NCBI GenBank assembly: GCA_035686365.1
Contig: DASRZM010000092.1
Span: forward strand, 1-18,669
Direction: 5' to 3'
DNA from: DASRZM01 sp035686365
GTDB taxonomy: Bacteria; Pseudomonadota; Gammaproteobacteria; Xanthomonadales; Xanthomonadaceae
DNA length: 18,669 nt
In this document: positions 1-7,676 of the stretch, piece by piece
How positions within the stretch are numbered: the stretch's first letter is position 1
How the letters are laid out: every line of letters begins with the position of its first letter
Position numbers and translations under genes: made by a program
The notes under the pieces: generated by a model
What the model was told of the DNA's origin: nothing
Databases searched by the model: none
The model's input: the letters and a program-made list of their open reading frames with translations, nothing else

Positions 1-10
1 GTCGGATCAT
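1..10 (-). CDS. Possible first codons of a further cluster gene, cut by the window edge
   Basis: An ATG on the minus strand at 10-8 is followed by ATC CGA (M-I-R) before the sequence ends. It lies about 26 bases downstream of the predicted transcription start of the left-edge sigma-54 promoter. Many permeases of the MacB/ADOP family begin with M-[LI]-x-[ED]-[LF]-R, so a further permease is plausible, but three codons cannot show this. There is only a weak purine-rich stretch upstream. This is an inference from promoter position, not a recognised protein. Confidence 0.25.
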
Positions 11-46
11 GGAGCTGCGCTCGCCTGGATGGGATACAGCGACTGG

Positions 47-62
47 AGCAAGGACCGTGCCT
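47..62 (-). promoter_or_regulatory. Sigma-54 (RpoN) promoter facing out of the left edge
   Basis: The minus strand reads AGGCAC-GGTCC-TTGCT from 62 to 47. This matches the sigma-54 consensus TGGCAC-N5-TTGCW at all positions but the first, with the invariant GG (-24) and GC (-12) at correct spacing. The predicted start is near 36. A perfect inverted-repeat activator site is centred 83 bases upstream of the -12 element. It lies past the stop of the last permease and so should drive the next gene of the cluster, outside the window. Confidence 0.75.
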
Positions 63-64
63 GC

Positions 65-81
65 GGCAAGTGGCTGATCCG
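65..81 (-). repeat. Promoter-upstream block shared with 2639-2655
   Basis: The minus strand reads CGGATCAGCCACTTGCC directly upstream of the -24 element. The same 17-mer with two changes (CGGATCAGTCGCTTGCC) sits at the same place in front of the promoter at 2622-2637. It may be a duplicated promoter segment or a second protein-binding site such as for a DNA-bending protein; neither is shown. Confidence 0.55.
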
Positions 82-122
82 GCTGGACCTGCGATCGGAT
101 CGAGTGTTCGCCATGGCGGCCA

Positions 123-140
123 GTGTCCGGAATCGGACAC
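123..140. promoter_or_regulatory. Activator-binding inverted repeat (upstream activating site)
   Basis: A perfect inverted repeat, GTGTCCG-GAAT-CGGACAC, with 7-bp arms and a 4-bp spacer. It lies 18 bases past the permease stop and is centred 83 bases upstream of the -12 element of the left-edge sigma-54 promoter. Close relatives sit upstream of the two other sigma-54 promoters in the window (2679-2694 and 12371-12386). This arrangement is typical of a dimeric enhancer-binding activator; the protein itself is not in the window. Confidence 0.7.
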
Positions 141-158
141 CCGCTGCGCAAGCCCGCT

Positions 159-2564
159 TCAGTCCTCGCGCAGCGTCGCCATCGGCTGCACCCGCATGGC
201 GGCGCCGACGCTGCGGGCGCAGGCGATGCCCACGATCAGCAGCAGCACCAGCGCACTGGCCGCCGCCGTCGCCCACACCGCGTCCTCGACGCCGACCACC
301 GCGCTGCGCAGGAACTGGCCGAACACCAGCGCCAGCGCCGCCCCGCCGGCGGCCGCCGGCAACCCGATGCCGTAGCCGGTCCGCAGCACACGGCCGGCCA
401 GTTGCCGCGGACTGGAGCCCAACGCCAGCCGCAATGCGAACTCGCGCCGCCGCTGCGCCATCCGGTAGGCCACCACCGAATGCACGCCGATGGCCGCCAG
501 CACCAGCGCCAGCAATGCGAAGGCGCCGGCATTGCGGGCGAAGAAGCGCGGAGTGGCCAGTTGCCGGTCGCGCAGCTCCGCCAGCGTGCGCACCTGATAG
601 ATGCCCGCGTCCGGCCGCAGCGCCCACAGCACCGCCTGTGCTGGCCTTGCGAGCAATTGCGGATCGGACCCCGAGCGCAGCAGCACGGCGATGGAGGTGA
701 CCGGATACTGCGCGGCGGGCACCCACAGCTCGGGGCCGGCCGGGCGCGCCAGCGTGGCCATGCGCGCGTCGGCCATGACACCGACGATGCGGAAGCGGCG
801 GCGCGCACCGCCGGCGCCGAACGGCGGGATGCTCACGACCTCGCCGATCGCATCGGTGCCCCCGAAGACGCGCTCGGCGAAGGCGTGGTTCACCAGTGCC
901 ACCGGTTCGGCGCCTTCGCGGTCGCCTTCGTCGAACCAGCGGCCGCGCAGCAACTCCAGGCCGAGCACGTCCTGTACCGGCCCTGCGGCCGTTCGCACCG
1001 CCGGGTGCAGTGCCTCCTCGCCGTCGCGTCCGACCACCTGCACGTCCACCGGGATTGCGCCGATGCCGCTGAGCGGCGCCGCGCTGAGCGTGGCGACCGC
1101 CTCGACCCCCGGCAGCGCCTGCATGCGGCGCAGCAGCTCGCGCGAGAACGCCGCTGCCTCCGCATCGGCGTCGCGGAAAATCTGCAGTGTCAGCACGGGG
1201 TCGGCTTCGAATCCGGCGGGCACATGCTCCAGCCGCCACACGCTGGTCGCCAGCAGCAGCGCGGCCGCGAGTCCGCCGACCGACAGTGCCCCGGAGGCCA
1301 CCGGCAATACCCGGCTGATCCGTCCCAGCTCCAGAGAACCGGCCTGACGCGCGTTGCCGCTGCGCAATGCGCCGGCGGCGTCGATCCGGCGCAGCCGCAG
1401 GGCCGGCACGGCGGCCGCGACCACACTGGCAACGATGCCGAAAGCGACCGCCACGGCGATCATGGAAAAGTCGAGCGTGACCTCGTCGGCACGCGGCAGA
1501 CCGCTATCGCCGAGGCCCACGAACAGCTTCAGCCCGGCCATGGCGAGCATCACTCCGGCGGCACTCGCCAGCACGCCGGCGAGCAGCGTCTCGACGAACA
1601 CGATCCGCGCGAGCCGGCCGCCGCTGGCGCCCAGCGCCTGGCGCACGCCCAGCTCCTGCAACCGGGAAACGCCGCGCAGCACCACCAGGTTGACGACATT
1701 TGCGCACGCCACCAGCAGCGCAAGCGCCGCGATCGTGAGCAGCGCGTAGAGCACCGGGCGCACCGGTCCGACGGTATCGTCGAGCATCGATGTCGCCTGC
1801 AGTCGCCAGTCCGCCAGCGCGGCACCCTCGCGGTCGGCCAGTGCACGCGAGTGCAGCGCCAGCTCCTGGGCCACCTGCGAGGGAGTCGCAGCCGGCTTCA
1901 TGCGGGCGATCGAGAAGAAGAAACGCGCGTTCTGATAAAGCGCCGGGTCGGCACGCACCTGCGCCGGATCGTGCGCGATCCACAACCCGACGCCCCGCGC
2001 CGGGTATCCGAACTGCGGCGGCATCACGCCGACGATGTCGGCGGTGATCCAGTCCATCCGGAACGGCTTGCCAACTACGTCGGGATCACCGCCGAACAGC
2101 TCCATCCACAGCTCGTGGCTGAGCACTACACGGCCCTGCGCACCCTGGTCCGCGGCGGTGAGCCAGCGGCCGAGCAGCGGCGGGGTGCCCAGCGTATCGA
2201 AGAAGTCGCCGCCGACGTGGATGGCGGTGACCATGCGAGGCGTCTGGCCGCCCAGGTAGGTGGCGCCGCCCCAGAAGTAATAACCGGCCGACTCGATGCT
2301 GCGGCCGAGCTCACCCAGCGAATCGGCCTCGGCACCGGCCAGCTGCATCGGCTCGCCGGCCTTTGCGGTGTTGGCCGCACGCAGCACCAGAAGGCGCCCG
2401 GGCTCAGGGTAGTCCAGACCCCTGAGGACGACGCCGTGCACGACGCTGTACATCGCCGCGCACACGGCGATGCCGAGCGCCAGGGTGACCACGACGCCCA
2501 GCGCGTAGCCGGGGTTGCGGTGCAGCCGGCGCGCCGCGATGCGGATGTCGGAAATGAGGCTCAT
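159..2564 (-). CDS. MacB/FtsX-type ABC permease (ADOP family), permease 1
   Basis: An 801-residue inner-membrane permease subunit of a MacB-type ABC exporter. It has the duplicated layout of the ADOP family (about 800 residues). Segment 1 (residues ~19-44, running into VVLRGLDYPEPGRLL) is followed by a periplasmic MacB_PCD domain and a first FtsX domain (~268-400) holding ACANVVNLVVLRG and ELGVRQALGAS. A second membrane segment (~413-441), second periplasmic domain and second FtsX domain (~676-800) with REFALRLALGSS follow. It has no ATPase domain and presumably uses the cluster ATPase at 10190-10954. The start ATG begins the typical M-x-x-x-x-D-I-R-x-A-x-R-x-L N-terminus; GGAG lies about 12 bases upstream. 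Unlike permeases 2-4 it has a 156-bp upstream gap with its own sigma-54 promoter. The substrate is unknown. Confidence 0.9.
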   Translation of the reverse strand: MSLISDIRIAARRLHRNPGYALGVVVTLALGIAVCAAMYSVVHGVVLRGLDYPEPGRLLVLRAANTAKAGEPMQLAGAEADSLGELGRSIESAGYYFWGGATYLGGQTPRMVTAIHVGGDFFDTLGTPPLLGRWLTAADQGAQGRVVLSHELWMELFGGDPDVVGKPFRMDWITADIVGVMPPQFGYPARGVGLWIAHDPAQVRADPALYQNARFFFSIARMKPAATPSQVAQELALHSRALADREGAALADWRLQATSMLDDTVGPVRPVLYALLTIAALALLVACANVVNLVVLRGVSRLQELGVRQALGASGGRLARIVFVETLLAGVLASAAGVMLAMAGLKLFVGLGDSGLPRADEVTLDFSMIAVAVAFGIVASVVAAAVPALRLRRIDAAGALRSGNARQAGSLELGRISRVLPVASGALSVGGLAAALLLATSVWRLEHVPAGFEADPVLTLQIFRDADAEAAAFSRELLRRMQALPGVEAVATLSAAPLSGIGAIPVDVQVVGRDGEEALHPAVRTAAGPVQDVLGLELLRGRWFDEGDREGAEPVALVNHAFAERVFGGTDAIGEVVSIPPFGAGGARRRFRIVGVMADARMATLARPAGPELWVPAAQYPVTSIAVLLRSGSDPQLLARPAQAVLWALRPDAGIYQVRTLAELRDRQLATPRFFARNAGAFALLALVLAAIGVHSVVAYRMAQRRREFALRLALGSSPRQLAGRVLRTGYGIGLPAAAGGAALALVFGQFLRSAVVGVEDAVWATAAASALVLLLIVGIACARSVGAAMRVQPMATLRED

Positions 2565-2621
2565 CGGATTCGCACTCCGGATTGGCTCCCGCGCACCATG
2601 TCGGGTTGCCCCGGCCTGCGC

Positions 2622-2637
2622 AGCAAGTTGCGTGCCA
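2622..2637 (-). promoter_or_regulatory. Sigma-54 (RpoN) promoter of permease 1
   Basis: The minus strand reads TGGCAC-GCAAC-TTGCT, a full match to the sigma-54 consensus TGGCAC-N5-TTGCW. The predicted start is near 2611, giving a leader of about 47 bases before the permease 1 ATG at 2564. An activator inverted repeat is centred about 64 bases upstream of the -12 element. It shows that permease 1 can be transcribed separately from the upstream operon. Confidence 0.85.
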
Positions 2638-2638
2638 T

Positions 2639-2655
2639 GGCAAGCGACTGATCCG
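2639..2655 (-). repeat. Promoter-upstream block shared with 65-81
   Basis: The minus strand reads CGGATCAGTCGCTTGCC just upstream of the -24 element, identical at 15 of 17 positions to the block in front of the left-edge promoter. The similarity outside the sigma-54 core suggests that the two promoter regions arose by duplication, or that both carry another binding site. Confidence 0.55.
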
Positions 2656-2678
2656 CAGGGCGCTTGCCGCCGGGTACC

Positions 2679-2694
2679 TGTGCGGAAGCGGACA
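2679..2694. promoter_or_regulatory. Activator-binding inverted repeat upstream of permease 1
   Basis: The minus strand reads TGTCCG-CTTC-CGCACA, one mismatch from a perfect TGTCCG-N4-CGGACA repeat. It is centred 64 bases upstream of the -12 element of the promoter at 2622-2637. The left half is shared with the sites at 12371-12386 and 123-140. A further TGTCCG half-site on the plus strand follows at 2702-2707. Confidence 0.65.
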
Positions 2695-2708
2695 GCCTGG
2701 CTGTCCGC
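2688..2708. terminator. Perfect 10-bp hairpin after permease 2, overlapping the activator site
   Basis: Arms GCGGACAGCC and GGCTGTCCGC flank a single T. The hairpin lies 12 bases past the stop of permease 2, where a terminator for the upstream operon would be expected, but no run of T follows on the minus strand. One arm is half of the activator site, so it may instead, or also, be an extra activator half-site pair. The terminator role is uncertain. Confidence 0.4.
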
Positions 2709-2720
2709 AGTGCACGGTCG

Positions 2721-5204
2721 TCACTCGTAGCGCAGCGCCTGGGACGGCTGCAGCCGGGCGGCGCGGCGCAGCGGCAGCCAGGTGGCCGCCGCCGCCGTGG
2801 CCACCAGCAGCAACGCCGCGGCGAGCCAGGTGGCCGGATCGACCGGGTCCACGCCGAACAGCAGGCTTTCCAGCGCGCGCGTGGCCACCCAGGCCAGCAG
2901 CGCGCCCGCCGGCAGCGCCAGCAGCAGCAATCGAGCGCCCTGCCGCAGCACCAGCGCACCGATGTGCTGCCTGGTAGCACCCAGCGCCATGCGGATGCCG
3001 AGCTCGCGCGTGCGGCCGCGCAACCAGTAGCTCATCGTGCCGTACAGGCCGCTGGCGGCGAGCAGCGCGGCCAGCGCGGCGAAGCCCGACAGCAGACCGG
3101 CAAACAGGCGCGACTGGCTCAGTCCCCGTGCGATCTGGCCTTCGAGCGTGCGCAGCCCGTACACAGCCGCTTGCGGATCCACCTGAGCTATCGTGCGCGG
3201 CAGCGCGCCGAGCACGGCGGCGACCTGTCGTGGCCCGCCTTCCACGCGCGCCATCAGCGTCATCGGCATGTGGCCGCCTCTGTGTTGGGGCAGCGCTACG
3301 TAGAACTGCGGCTGCGGTGGCTCGCGCAGGAAGCGCTGGCGAACATCACCGACGACGCCGATGACCTCTAGGCCTCCGCGTTCCTGCGCCATCGAGGTGA
3401 TCCGGCCGCCGATCGGATCCACGCCGGGAAACATCTTCGCTGCGAAGGCGCGGTTCACGACCGCGACCGGCCGGGCACCGTCGTCGGCTGCCGTCAGCAG
3501 CCGCCCGCGCAGCAGCGGTACCTCCAGGAGTTCCAGCGCGCCGGCGGAGACGATATTGAAATCCGAGTTGGCCTCGACGCCCTTGGGCGCCTCGGCCACG
3601 TCCGTCTCGGCCGTGGCCCGCATGCCGCCGTTCTGCACCGGCGGGGATGTCATCCACGCCGCCGATCCTACGCCGGGCGCGGCGGCCACGCGCGCACGGA
3701 TCTCTTCGAGGATGCGCAGGCGCGTGGGCTCATTCAGGCCCGGCCGCGATACCGAGACGGTCGCAGCGACCACGCCCTCGTGGCGAAATCCGGGATCGAT
3801 CCGTTGCTGGTGCCACAGCGAGCGCAGCAGCAACGAGGCGCCCACCAGAAGCATCAGCGTCAGCGCGAGCTGCCCGGCCACCAGCACACCGCGGCCGCGT
3901 CTCTGCCGTGCGTCGGCCGTGCCTTGCGCGCCCCCGGCGCGCAGCCCCTCGACGACGTCCACCCGCAGCGCGCGTCGCGCTGGCGCAAGGCCCGATACCA
4001 ACGCCGTCAGCGCCGCACAGCCGGCCGTGAGCAGCAGCACCCGCGGCTGCATCACGCCTCCCCATCGATCCTGCGGCAGAACGAGCCCGTCGGGCTGCAG
4101 GGCGACCACGATCTGCGCCAACGCGGCGCCGAGCAGCAGCCCCGCCACGGTGCCCACCAGCACGATCGTGAGCGTCTCCAGCGTCAGCTGCGCGATTACC
4201 GCTCGCGGTCCGGCCCCGAGGCTGATGCGCACGGCAAGCTCGCGCGCTCGCTCGGCTCCGCGTACGGCGAGCAGTCCCGCCGCATTGGCTGCAGCGATCA
4301 GCAGCACCACCAATGCCACCGCGACCAGCAACCAGGCGTTACGCTTGAGTCCCTCGGTGCCGTACGGATCGACCGCTGCGTCCCGCAGCGGCATGACCAG
4401 CGCGCCCGGCCACACCTCCTCGCCGTCGGCGTTGACACGGGCCTCCGGCGCCGCGCTCGCAACCCATGCGTTCATTGCCTGCTGCGCGGCTTCCGGCGAA
4501 ACGCCCGGTGCCAGCCGCGCCACGGCGTCCAGCCAGTAGAACTCCCACAGGTCGAGGACCTGCTGCGGGAGCCGGCCGGCCATGGCCTGCGGCGCCATCG
4601 TCAACGGGATCCACAGGTCGATGCGGCCGCCCAGCGCCGGGCCTTCGAATCCGGCGGGCAGCACACCGATCACCGTGTAGGGCTGCTGCGCGATCGTGAG
4701 CGTGCGCCCGAGCGCCACGGTGTCGGCGCCGAAGCGCTCGCGCCAATAGCGGTCCGACAGCACGACGACCGGATGTTGCCCGGTTCCGGCATCGGTCTCG
4801 GGCCCGAACAGCCGCCCGCGTGCGGCCTGCACGCCCAACGTCTGGAAGAACGCACCGGAAGCCGCGCCGCCGGACACCATCTCCACGCCGCCTTCCTCGG
4901 CGGCTACGGGCAGCGTGACCCAGTCGCTGTAGGCGGCCACCGAATCGAATGGGCCCCGCAGCCGCGCGAGCTCGCGGATCCATGGATTGCTGGCATTGCT
5001 GAACCCGTCGTTGCCGCGCGTGAATACACGCACCAGCGTCTCCGCCTCGGCCACCGGCACAGGCCGGAACAGGACCAGCTGGGTCAACCCGAACATCGCC
5101 GCGTTGACGCCGATGCCCAGCGCCAGGATCAGCACCAGCAGCGCGCTCATGCCCGGCCGTACGGCCATCTGCCGCAGTGCGTGACGCAGGGGCAGCAGCT
5201 TCAT
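2721..5204 (-). CDS. MacB/FtsX-type ABC permease (ADOP family), permease 2
   Basis: An 827-residue inner-membrane permease with the same two-fold layout as its neighbours. Membrane segment 1 is at ~18-40 (LGIGVNAAMFGLTQLVLFRPVPV). The first FtsX domain at ~288-405 contains AAANAAGLLAVRGAERARELAVRISLGAG in two stretches. A second lead-in segment at ~433-460 precedes the second FtsX domain at ~700-825, with RELGIRMALGAT. The C-terminus LQPSQALRYE is the family signature. The ATG at 5204 starts a typical N-terminus (MKLLPLRHALRQM); an upstream in-frame start would overlap permease 3 and add residues not typical of the family. The ribosome binding site is weak (GGGA). It lies 26 bp after permease 3, so the two are probably co-transcribed. 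Confidence 0.9.
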   Translation of the reverse strand: MKLLPLRHALRQMAVRPGMSALLVLILALGIGVNAAMFGLTQLVLFRPVPVAEAETLVRVFTRGNDGFSNASNPWIRELARLRGPFDSVAAYSDWVTLPVAAEEGGVEMVSGGAASGAFFQTLGVQAARGRLFGPETDAGTGQHPVVVLSDRYWRERFGADTVALGRTLTIAQQPYTVIGVLPAGFEGPALGGRIDLWIPLTMAPQAMAGRLPQQVLDLWEFYWLDAVARLAPGVSPEAAQQAMNAWVASAAPEARVNADGEEVWPGALVMPLRDAAVDPYGTEGLKRNAWLLVAVALVVLLIAAANAAGLLAVRGAERARELAVRISLGAGPRAVIAQLTLETLTIVLVGTVAGLLLGAALAQIVVALQPDGLVLPQDRWGGVMQPRVLLLTAGCAALTALVSGLAPARRALRVDVVEGLRAGGAQGTADARQRRGRGVLVAGQLALTLMLLVGASLLLRSLWHQQRIDPGFRHEGVVAATVSVSRPGLNEPTRLRILEEIRARVAAAPGVGSAAWMTSPPVQNGGMRATAETDVAEAPKGVEANSDFNIVSAGALELLEVPLLRGRLLTAADDGARPVAVVNRAFAAKMFPGVDPIGGRITSMAQERGGLEVIGVVGDVRQRFLREPPQPQFYVALPQHRGGHMPMTLMARVEGGPRQVAAVLGALPRTIAQVDPQAAVYGLRTLEGQIARGLSQSRLFAGLLSGFAALAALLAASGLYGTMSYWLRGRTRELGIRMALGATRQHIGALVLRQGARLLLLALPAGALLAWVATRALESLLFGVDPVDPATWLAAALLLVATAAAATWLPLRRAARLQPSQALRYE

Positions 5205-5228
5205 CGTGATTGTCCCAATCGTGATTGT
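5203..5228. repeat. 11-bp direct repeat at the permease 2 start
   Basis: ATCGTGATTGT occurs at 5203-5213 and again at 5218-5228, separated by four bases. The first copy includes the start codon of permease 2 (minus strand) and the second fills most of the 26-bp gap to the permease 3 stop. It looks like a small slippage duplication of the translation-start region. Confidence 0.6.
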
Positions 5229-5230
5229 CG

Positions 5231-7651
5231 TCAGTTTTCCCGCAGCGCCTGCATCGGCGCCACCTGCAGCGCGCGGCGCGTGGGTACCAGCGCCGAGAGC
5301 AGCGCGACCGCGCACAGCAGCCCGAGCACCGAGGCAAAGGTCAGCGGGTCGTGTGCGGTGATTCCGAAAAGGAAGTTCGACAGCAGCTGCGCAAAGCCGA
5401 GCGCCAGCACCAGTCCGACGGCCAACCCGATGCCGAGCTGCCAGGCGCCCTGCCGCACCACCATGCGCACGATGCCGCCATCATTGGCGCCCAGCGCCCG
5501 GCGCACGCCGATCTCGCGGGTGCGCTGGCTGACCTGGTAGGCCAGCACCGCATACAGCCCGGCCGCCGCCAGCAGCACCGCAAACGCACCGAACATGCCG
5601 AACAGCGCCGCCAGCAGCCGGTGGTCGAAGGCGGCGATGTCGATCCACTCGCGCAGCGTGCGCAGCCAGTACACCGGAAGGTCGGGGTCCACGCGCTGCA
5701 CCGCCGCGCGAACGCCCTCGGCCATTGCATACGGATCGCCGTCGGTGCGCACCGCGAAGCTCAGGAAGCGCGTGGGCGCCTGTGCGAACGGCCGGTAGAT
5801 GATCTGGGTATCGACGTCATCGCCGTTCTGCGGTACGTGCGGGACCACGCCGACCACGGTGACCAGGGGGCGGTCGGGCTGGTCCGGGGCGCCGAAGCGC
5901 AGGCGCTTGCCCAGTGGATCCTCGCCCGGCCACCAGCGCTCGGCAGCCGTGGTCGACACCAGCGCGACCTGCGGCTTGCCGGCGATATCGCCGGAGTCGA
6001 ACATGCGGCCGCGCAGCAGCGCAATCCCGAGCGTATCGAAATATCCCGCGTCGGCGCTGACGGTGCCCGCGAACGGAAGTGTCTCGCCGTCCGGTGCCGG
6101 CTGCCCGTCCAGCTCCATCTGGCTGCCGCCGTTGAAGGAAAACGGGATCGAACTGGTGATGGCGGCAGAGCGCGCGCCCGGCACCGCCGCCAGCTCGCGC
6201 TGCAGCGAATCGGCGAAATCCACCAGGGCCGCGTCGTCCGGGTAGGCGCCTTCGAACAGGCCCATGCGGCCGCTCAGCACGCCCTCGCTCACGAATGGCA
6301 GGTCGATGCGCTGGCGCTCGATGACGCTGCGCACGGTCAGGCCGGCGGTCGCCAGCAGCACCACGCACAGTGCGATCTCCACGGTCGTGAGTCCGCGCCC
6401 GACCCGCCCGCCGCCGAGCGCACCGGACCCGCCCTCGCGCATCCCCTGGGCGTCGGCCCCGCGCGCCGCGCGCCACGCCGGCCAGAGCCCCGCGAGCACT
6501 GCAGCGAGCAATCCCACACCCAGCGCAAACAGCACGCTGAGTGCGTCCACGCGCATTTCGGTCATCCAGTACGGAGGAGGATCTTCGCTGCTGCGGATGG
6601 CCTCCATGGTCAGTTCGCCGCCGATCTGCGCCAGCGCGAAGCCGATGGCCGCGGCCGTCAGGCAGATCAGCAAGGCCTCCGACAGCCCGGCCACGACCAG
6701 CCGGCCGCGACTGGCGCCCACCGCGCTGCGGATGGCGCTCTCGCGCGAGCGCCGGGAGGCGCGCGCGACCATCAGGTTGGCGACGTTGGCGCAGGCGATC
6801 AGCAGAACCAGCAGCACCGACGCGAACATCGTTCCCATGATGCGTCGCGTCTGTGGACTGAAGAACTCCTCCTGGTAGGGCTTGACGTCGACCCGGTCGA
6901 CGAACATCGGCTGCGGGTCGGCGGCGTTGATCCGATCCAGCAGCGCGTCCAGTTCCTGCGCTATCCGGGCCACCCCGACGCCCTCGCGCGGCAGGCCGAA
7001 CACCTCCAGCGTCGGCGCCTCGCGGCGCGCACCGCTGTAGCCGGTGTCGATCGGAATCCAGACGTCGTTGACGATCGGAAACGCGAAGCCCGGCGGCATC
7101 ACGCCGGCCAGTGTCGCATCGCGGCCGTTCACCCGCATCGTGGTCCCGATCGCGTCGCGGTCGCCACCGAAACGTTCCTGCCAGACGCTATGGGCGATCA
7201 CGACCTTCAGCGCGGCGCCGGGCTCGTCGTCGCCGGCAGCGAAGCCGGGGCCGAGAATCGGCTTCACGCCCAGTGCGGCGAAGGCGCCGGCACTGACGAA
7301 CGCACCGTTGTAGCGCTCCGGGCGATCATCGCCGCTGAGGTTGATGGTGCCGGTGGAGAACGCTTCCAGCGAGTGCAGGCTGGTCTGCGAGCGCCGCATC
7401 TGGAGCCAGTCCGGCAGCGGCACCTCGATGCTTTCCATCTGCGTGCGGCTGTTGGCGTACTCCATGTGCACCAGGTCGACGCCGTTGGGAAACGGAGGCG
7501 GCCGCATGCCGAAGGACTGGATCGCCCCGAACATGTACATCGCCAGTCCCAGCCCGACGCTGAGCATCAGCACCGCGGTCAGCGTGAACCACGGACTGCG
7601 CAGCAGGCTGCGCCACGCGAACCGGATTTCCTGCAGCAATGCCGTGCCCAT
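5231..7651 (-). CDS. MacB/FtsX-type ABC permease (ADOP family), permease 3
   Basis: An 806-residue inner-membrane permease of the duplicated MacB/FtsX type. Segment 1 spans ~22-45. A periplasmic domain precedes the first FtsX domain (~271-400, with IACANVANLMVARASRR and AIRSAVGAS). A second lead-in at ~415-440 and second periplasmic domain precede the second FtsX domain (~679-800, with REIGVRRALGAN). The C-terminus is APMQALREN. The ATG at 7651 is chosen because GGGAGG lies about 6 bases upstream and MGTALLQEIRFAWRSL is a typical family N-terminus; the longer frame runs into permease 4. The gap to the permease 4 stop is 25 bp, consistent with one transcript. It has no ATPase domain. Confidence 0.92.
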   Translation of the reverse strand: MGTALLQEIRFAWRSLLRSPWFTLTAVLMLSVGLGLAMYMFGAIQSFGMRPPPFPNGVDLVHMEYANSRTQMESIEVPLPDWLQMRRSQTSLHSLEAFSTGTINLSGDDRPERYNGAFVSAGAFAALGVKPILGPGFAAGDDEPGAALKVVIAHSVWQERFGGDRDAIGTTMRVNGRDATLAGVMPPGFAFPIVNDVWIPIDTGYSGARREAPTLEVFGLPREGVGVARIAQELDALLDRINAADPQPMFVDRVDVKPYQEEFFSPQTRRIMGTMFASVLLVLLIACANVANLMVARASRRSRESAIRSAVGASRGRLVVAGLSEALLICLTAAAIGFALAQIGGELTMEAIRSSEDPPPYWMTEMRVDALSVLFALGVGLLAAVLAGLWPAWRAARGADAQGMREGGSGALGGGRVGRGLTTVEIALCVVLLATAGLTVRSVIERQRIDLPFVSEGVLSGRMGLFEGAYPDDAALVDFADSLQRELAAVPGARSAAITSSIPFSFNGGSQMELDGQPAPDGETLPFAGTVSADAGYFDTLGIALLRGRMFDSGDIAGKPQVALVSTTAAERWWPGEDPLGKRLRFGAPDQPDRPLVTVVGVVPHVPQNGDDVDTQIIYRPFAQAPTRFLSFAVRTDGDPYAMAEGVRAAVQRVDPDLPVYWLRTLREWIDIAAFDHRLLAALFGMFGAFAVLLAAAGLYAVLAYQVSQRTREIGVRRALGANDGGIVRMVVRQGAWQLGIGLAVGLVLALGFAQLLSNFLFGITAHDPLTFASVLGLLCAVALLSALVPTRRALQVAPMQALREN

Positions 7652-7676
7652 CTCAGACCTCCCAGGTCCGGTACCG

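Noticed and set aside
123..2651. 842-codon open frame on the plus strand opposite permease 1
   Set aside because: It is a GC-rich shadow, full of Arg, His, Gln and Ala with no domain, while the opposite strand encodes a clear permease. The same applies to long plus-strand frames at 3780-5540, 5225-8401 and 7341-10136.
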